Shown: piece after piece, positions 42,168-44,548 of the stretch | Numbering within the stretch: position 1 is the stretch's first letter | Layout of the letters: every line of letters starts with the position of its first letter | Origin: Cyanobacterium sp. T60_A2020_053 | GTDB taxonomy: Bacteria; Cyanobacteriota; Cyanobacteriia; Cyanobacteriales; Cyanobacteriaceae | Reading direction: 5' to 3' | Length of the DNA stretch: 44,548 nucleotides | Assembly: GCA_015272165.1 (NCBI GenBank) | Contig: JACYMF010000062.1 | Coordinates: 1 to 44,548 of the forward strand | The notes under the pieces: generated by a model | Database searches by the model: none | The model's input: the letters and a program-made list of their open reading frames with translations, nothing else | Told to the model about the DNA's origin: nothing | Made by a program: the position numbers and the translations under genes

Positions 42168-43490
42168 ATGGAATTTGCTGAACCAGAAAAAGAGTTAGTA
42201 GATGATAATCTAAGCATTAAAGAATCTCAAGAAAATGCTTTTTTAACAGTTTTAAAAAATTTTAACTTTGTTAATCTTTGGATTGGACAAATTTTTTCTC
42301 AATTGGCAGATAAAATTTACTTAGTTTTAATGGTCGCTATTATCACTAATTCATTTCATAATGAGGGTGAAACTATCAGTAATTGGGTGTCTGCGGTGAT
42401 GATTGCTTTTACGATTCCAGCTATTTTATTCGGTTCTTTAGCTGGTGTTTATGTGGATCGTTGGTATAAAAAAGCTGTTTTAATTCTCTCTAACTTGGGA
42501 CGAGGGGCGCTGGTTTTTCTAATTCCTTTTGTGCTTATTAATAACAATACCAATGGCATCTGGTTAAATTTTCCCATTAAATTTTGGATACTTTTAGTCT
42601 TAACTTTTTTAGTTTCTACTTTGACTCAATTCTTTGCTCCAGCAGAGCAATCTTTTTTACCTCTCATTGTCAAAAAAAGAAATCTTTTAGCTGCCAATTC
42701 TATTTACACTACAACCATGATGGCGATGGTTATTTTCGGTTTTGCCATTGGTAATCCTTTACTAGATTTGGTGGCAAATTGGGGAAATCGTTTTTCTTTT
42801 GATTATAGTCAAGAATTGTTGGTGGGAGGAGGTTATACTCTAGCTGGATTGGTGCTGATTTTAGTCAAAAGTAAGGAAAAAGACAAAGATCGACAAATGC
42901 AGGTTAATCATCCTTGGCAGGATATAAAAGAAGGTATTAATTATCTACGTCAAAATGATCGAGTGCGCAATGCGTTATTTCAATTAGTGATTCTTTTTTC
43001 TATTTTTGCTGCCCTTGCTGTGTTGGCGGTAAGTTTAGCTGATCAAATTCCTCAACTGGAGGCGGAAGAATTTGGTTATCTCCTTGCTTCGGCTGGATTT
43101 GGTATTGCTGTGGGCGCTACGTTTGTCACCCAACAAGGACATTCTCTAAGTCATGGTAAGTTGAGTTTTTATGGTTCAATGGGTATGGCAGGGGCGCTGA
43201 TTGGTTTATCTTTTTCTACGGGTAGCCTAATTCTGGCTTTGCTGATGACGGTATTAGTGGGATGTTTTGCGGCGCTGATTGGTGTGCCGATGCAGACTAC
43301 TATTCAATCAGAAACACCTCCAGCTATGCGCGGAAAAGTCTTTGGTTTGCAAAATAATGCGGTTAATATTGCTCTTTCTTTACCTCTTGCATTAGCTGGA
43401 ATTGCGGAAACTGTATGGGGGTTGCCTACGGTGTTATTTATCCTTGCTTTATTTTCTTTGGGTAGTGGTGTTTTAAGTTCTCGTGTCTAG
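42168..43490 (+). CDS. MFS transporter
   Basis: A 440-residue protein with about 12 membrane helices and a charged N-terminal tail of 30 residues. The inter-helix motif AGVYVDRWYKKAVLILSN (after helix 2) is the MFS motif A variant; FFAPAEQSFLPLIV and the C-terminal half VGATFVTQQG support the enterobactin/MFS_3-like drug or metabolite exporter branch. The substrate is unknown. It is monocistronic, with a 148-bp spacer upstream. Confidence 0.88.
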   Translation: MEFAEPEKELVDDNLSIKESQENAFLTVLKNFNFVNLWIGQIFSQLADKIYLVLMVAIITNSFHNEGETISNWVSAVMIAFTIPAILFGSLAGVYVDRWYKKAVLILSNLGRGALVFLIPFVLINNNTNGIWLNFPIKFWILLVLTFLVSTLTQFFAPAEQSFLPLIVKKRNLLAANSIYTTTMMAMVIFGFAIGNPLLDLVANWGNRFSFDYSQELLVGGGYTLAGLVLILVKSKEKDKDRQMQVNHPWQDIKEGINYLRQNDRVRNALFQLVILFSIFAALAVLAVSLADQIPQLEAEEFGYLLASAGFGIAVGATFVTQQGHSLSHGKLSFYGSMGMAGALIGLSFSTGSLILALLMTVLVGCFAALIGVPMQTTIQSETPPAMRGKVFGLQNNAVNIALSLPLALAGIAETVWGLPTVLFILALFSLGSGVLSSRV

Positions 43491-43503
43491 GCTTTTTGAT
43501 CTC

Positions 43504-43523
43504 GGTGGAGGGCGCCCTTCACC
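43504..43523. terminator. GGTGGAGGGCGCCC palindrome downstream of the MFS gene
   Basis: GGTGGAGGGCGCCCTTCACC pairs over nearly its whole length with one mismatch pair. It lies 14 bases after the MFS stop and may end transcription from both sides, although no T run follows. It shares the GGGCGCCC core with other hairpins here. Confidence 0.45.
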
Positions 43524-43595
43524 ATATTTACAATCTCTTGATTTTAAAAATGATGATTGATTGGCTAATTTGATGAGTGTGTAAATGATTTTAGC

Positions 43596-43612
43596 GGTGG
43601 GCATTACCCACC
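43596..43612. terminator. GGTGGG hairpin downstream of the BgtB-like gene
   Basis: GGTGGG-CATTA-CCCACC, six pairs, ending 10 bases beyond the stop of the minus-strand transporter gene. Confidence 0.45.
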
Positions 43613-43621
43613 TTGCCACCT

Positions 43622-44548
43622 TTAGGAATTTTGTAAGGCACTTTTGCGCTTTGCTTCTTCCACAGGATTCATTTTTTGCTCTAACCACTTAAAAACAAAA
43701 GAAGATAAAGTAGTTAAACAGAGATAAACTAAAGCGACAGCAAGATAAACTTGAAAGGCTTGAAAAGTACTAGCCACGATTAATTGCCCTTCTCGGAATA
43801 ACTCGGCAAAACCAATGACCGCCACCAAACTGGTATCCTTAATCAGAGTGATAAACTCATTGCCCAACGGAGGTAAAACACGGCGAAAGGCTTGAGGCAT
43901 AATAACCTCTTTCAGAGTTTGTAGTCGATTCATGCCCAACGCTTCACAGGCTTCCCATTGCCCTTTATCAATGGATTCAATACCGCCCCTGATAATTTCT
44001 GCTAAATAAGCCGCCACATTCAAACTCAAGGCAATTACCGCTGCAGGAAAACGCTCTAAACTCCACTGTAAGCCGATACCTTGAAAAAAAGCAGGAAGTC
44101 CAAAATAAATAATAAATAACTGTACCAACATTGGTGTACCCCTGAAAAATTCTACATAAATGCGTAAAATATTTTTCACGATAAGATTATGAGAAATTAA
44201 CCCAAAAGCGATCAATGAAGCACCAATGAAGCCAAAAAAGATCGAACAAGCTGTTAAGATCAAGGTGATGAGGGCGCCTTGAGGTAATCCTTGGGTAAGT
44301 AAACTTAACACCGATTGACGACTACCATCCCCAAGAGGATTAGTGGCAAAATCAGTAGAAGTTGTGCCAATTAAAGAAGGGGCAATCAATGGTAAAACGA
44401 AAGGCTCACCAGCAAACCATTTCTGATAAATTTCGTTATAAGTGCCATTGCGTAAAATTTGAACGTTCGTTGCGACAGTCCTCAATCTCAGCGAAGCGGA
44501 TTGGGGAAGGATAGCGACACCCTTATTTATTTCCCCCCTTCTTGATTT
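43622..44548 (-). CDS. bgtB: BgtB-type fused amino acid binding protein/ABC permease (5' end outside window)
   Basis: A partial gene: the frame stays open from the stop at 43622 to the window edge. The first 60 visible residues end a substrate-binding domain (NVQILRNGTYNEIYQKWFAG, the usual C-terminus of such proteins). A polar-amino-acid permease follows, with five membrane helices, the GALITLILTACSIFFGF start and the EAA loop EACEALGMNRLQTLKEVIMP that contacts the ATPase. Synechocystis BgtB (basic amino acids and glutamine) has this fusion, so that assignment is likely but the substrate is inferred. A TTG at 44485 is not the start. The matching ATPase gene is not in the window. Confidence 0.82.
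   Translation of the reverse strand, partial: KSRRGEINKGVAILPQSASLRLRTVATNVQILRNGTYNEIYQKWFAGEPFVLPLIAPSLIGTTSTDFATNPLGDGSRQSVLSLLTQGLPQGALITLILTACSIFFGFIGASLIAFGLISHNLIVKNILRIYVEFFRGTPMLVQLFIIYFGLPAFFQGIGLQWSLERFPAAVIALSLNVAAYLAEIIRGGIESIDKGQWEACEALGMNRLQTLKEVIMPQAFRRVLPPLGNEFITLIKDTSLVAVIGFAELFREGQLIVASTFQAFQVYLAVALVYLCLTTLSSFVFKWLEQKMNPVEEAKRKSALQNS

Noticed and set aside
44479-44507. Imperfect palindrome inside the BgtB-like gene that looked like an in-frame element insertion
   Set aside because: The translated segment fits the expected end of a substrate-binding domain, so ordinary coding sequence explains it.
1-44548. tRNA, rRNA, CRISPR array or prophage
   Set aside because: No T-loop-like sequences with matching acceptor stems were seen in the spacers, no regularly spaced direct repeats of CRISPR type, and no phage structural or integrase genes.

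Overview
This window is chromosome from a unicellular, AT-rich cyanobacterium, most like the Cyanobacterium/Geminocystis group (inferred from gene content and repeat style; no 16S or marker phylogeny could be run). The diagnostic genes are a 32-residue PetL of the cytochrome b6f complex, a BciB-type 8-vinyl reductase for chlorophyll synthesis, a DASH cryptochrome, a cyano-type PPOX flavoprotein, a fused binding-protein/permease of the BgtB type, and several cyanobacteria-style TPR and Uma2 proteins.

Layout. 1-1400: two type II toxin-antitoxin units in tandem, split by a 173-bp ISL3-like MITE with a clear 8-bp target duplication; the second unit keeps its antitoxin but only about ten codons of its toxin. 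1400-5460: an MHYT membrane sensor divergent from a receiver-kinase hybrid, then a TPR-GT61 glycosyltransferase. 5460-11340: ribosomal protein genes rplI, rplU and rpmA, with a frameshifted antitoxin-like gene, a second small MITE, a CPA2 antiporter, an ATP-dependent zinc protease-like protein and a YqeG phosphatase. 11340-16070: an overlapping cry-DASH/response-regulator pair, a PLP enzyme and an HPt protein. 16270-19950: an orphan phosphorothioation-associated protein, an EI24 membrane protein, ndk bracketed by inverted palindromic repeats, a TPR protein and petL. 20000-31600: housekeeping enzymes (aroB, bciB, serA, speB, trmD, asparaginase), a GAF kinase, a NUDIX hydrolase and a strong candidate for a structured non-coding RNA in front of speB. 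31690-39300: MAPEG, AhpC/TSA-like, a DUF5615/DUF433 pair, a GHL10 glycoside hydrolase, Uma2, PPOX, a membrane protein and a dead IS701-like transposase fragment. 39600-44548: phosphoketolase, an MFS transporter and the 3' part of a BgtB-type transporter that runs off the window.

Most genes are single transcription units of core metabolism. Likely co-transcribed sets are the first toxin-antitoxin pair, cry-DASH with its regulator, rplU-rpmA, the phosphorothioation-associated gene with the EI24 gene, and DUF433-DUF5615. Intergenic DNA is crowded with dispersed repeats: a 140-152 bp palindromic element in four full copies plus one partial, a short ACAGGCA hairpin in three copies, degenerate CAGGTGTCAGG clusters, and purine-rich GGGGAAGCAGAGG arrays. 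Genes and spacers alike are peppered with GGGCGC/GCGCCC, while the usual cyanobacterial HIP1 octamer GCGATCGC was seen only once. No tRNA, rRNA, CRISPR array or prophage was seen.
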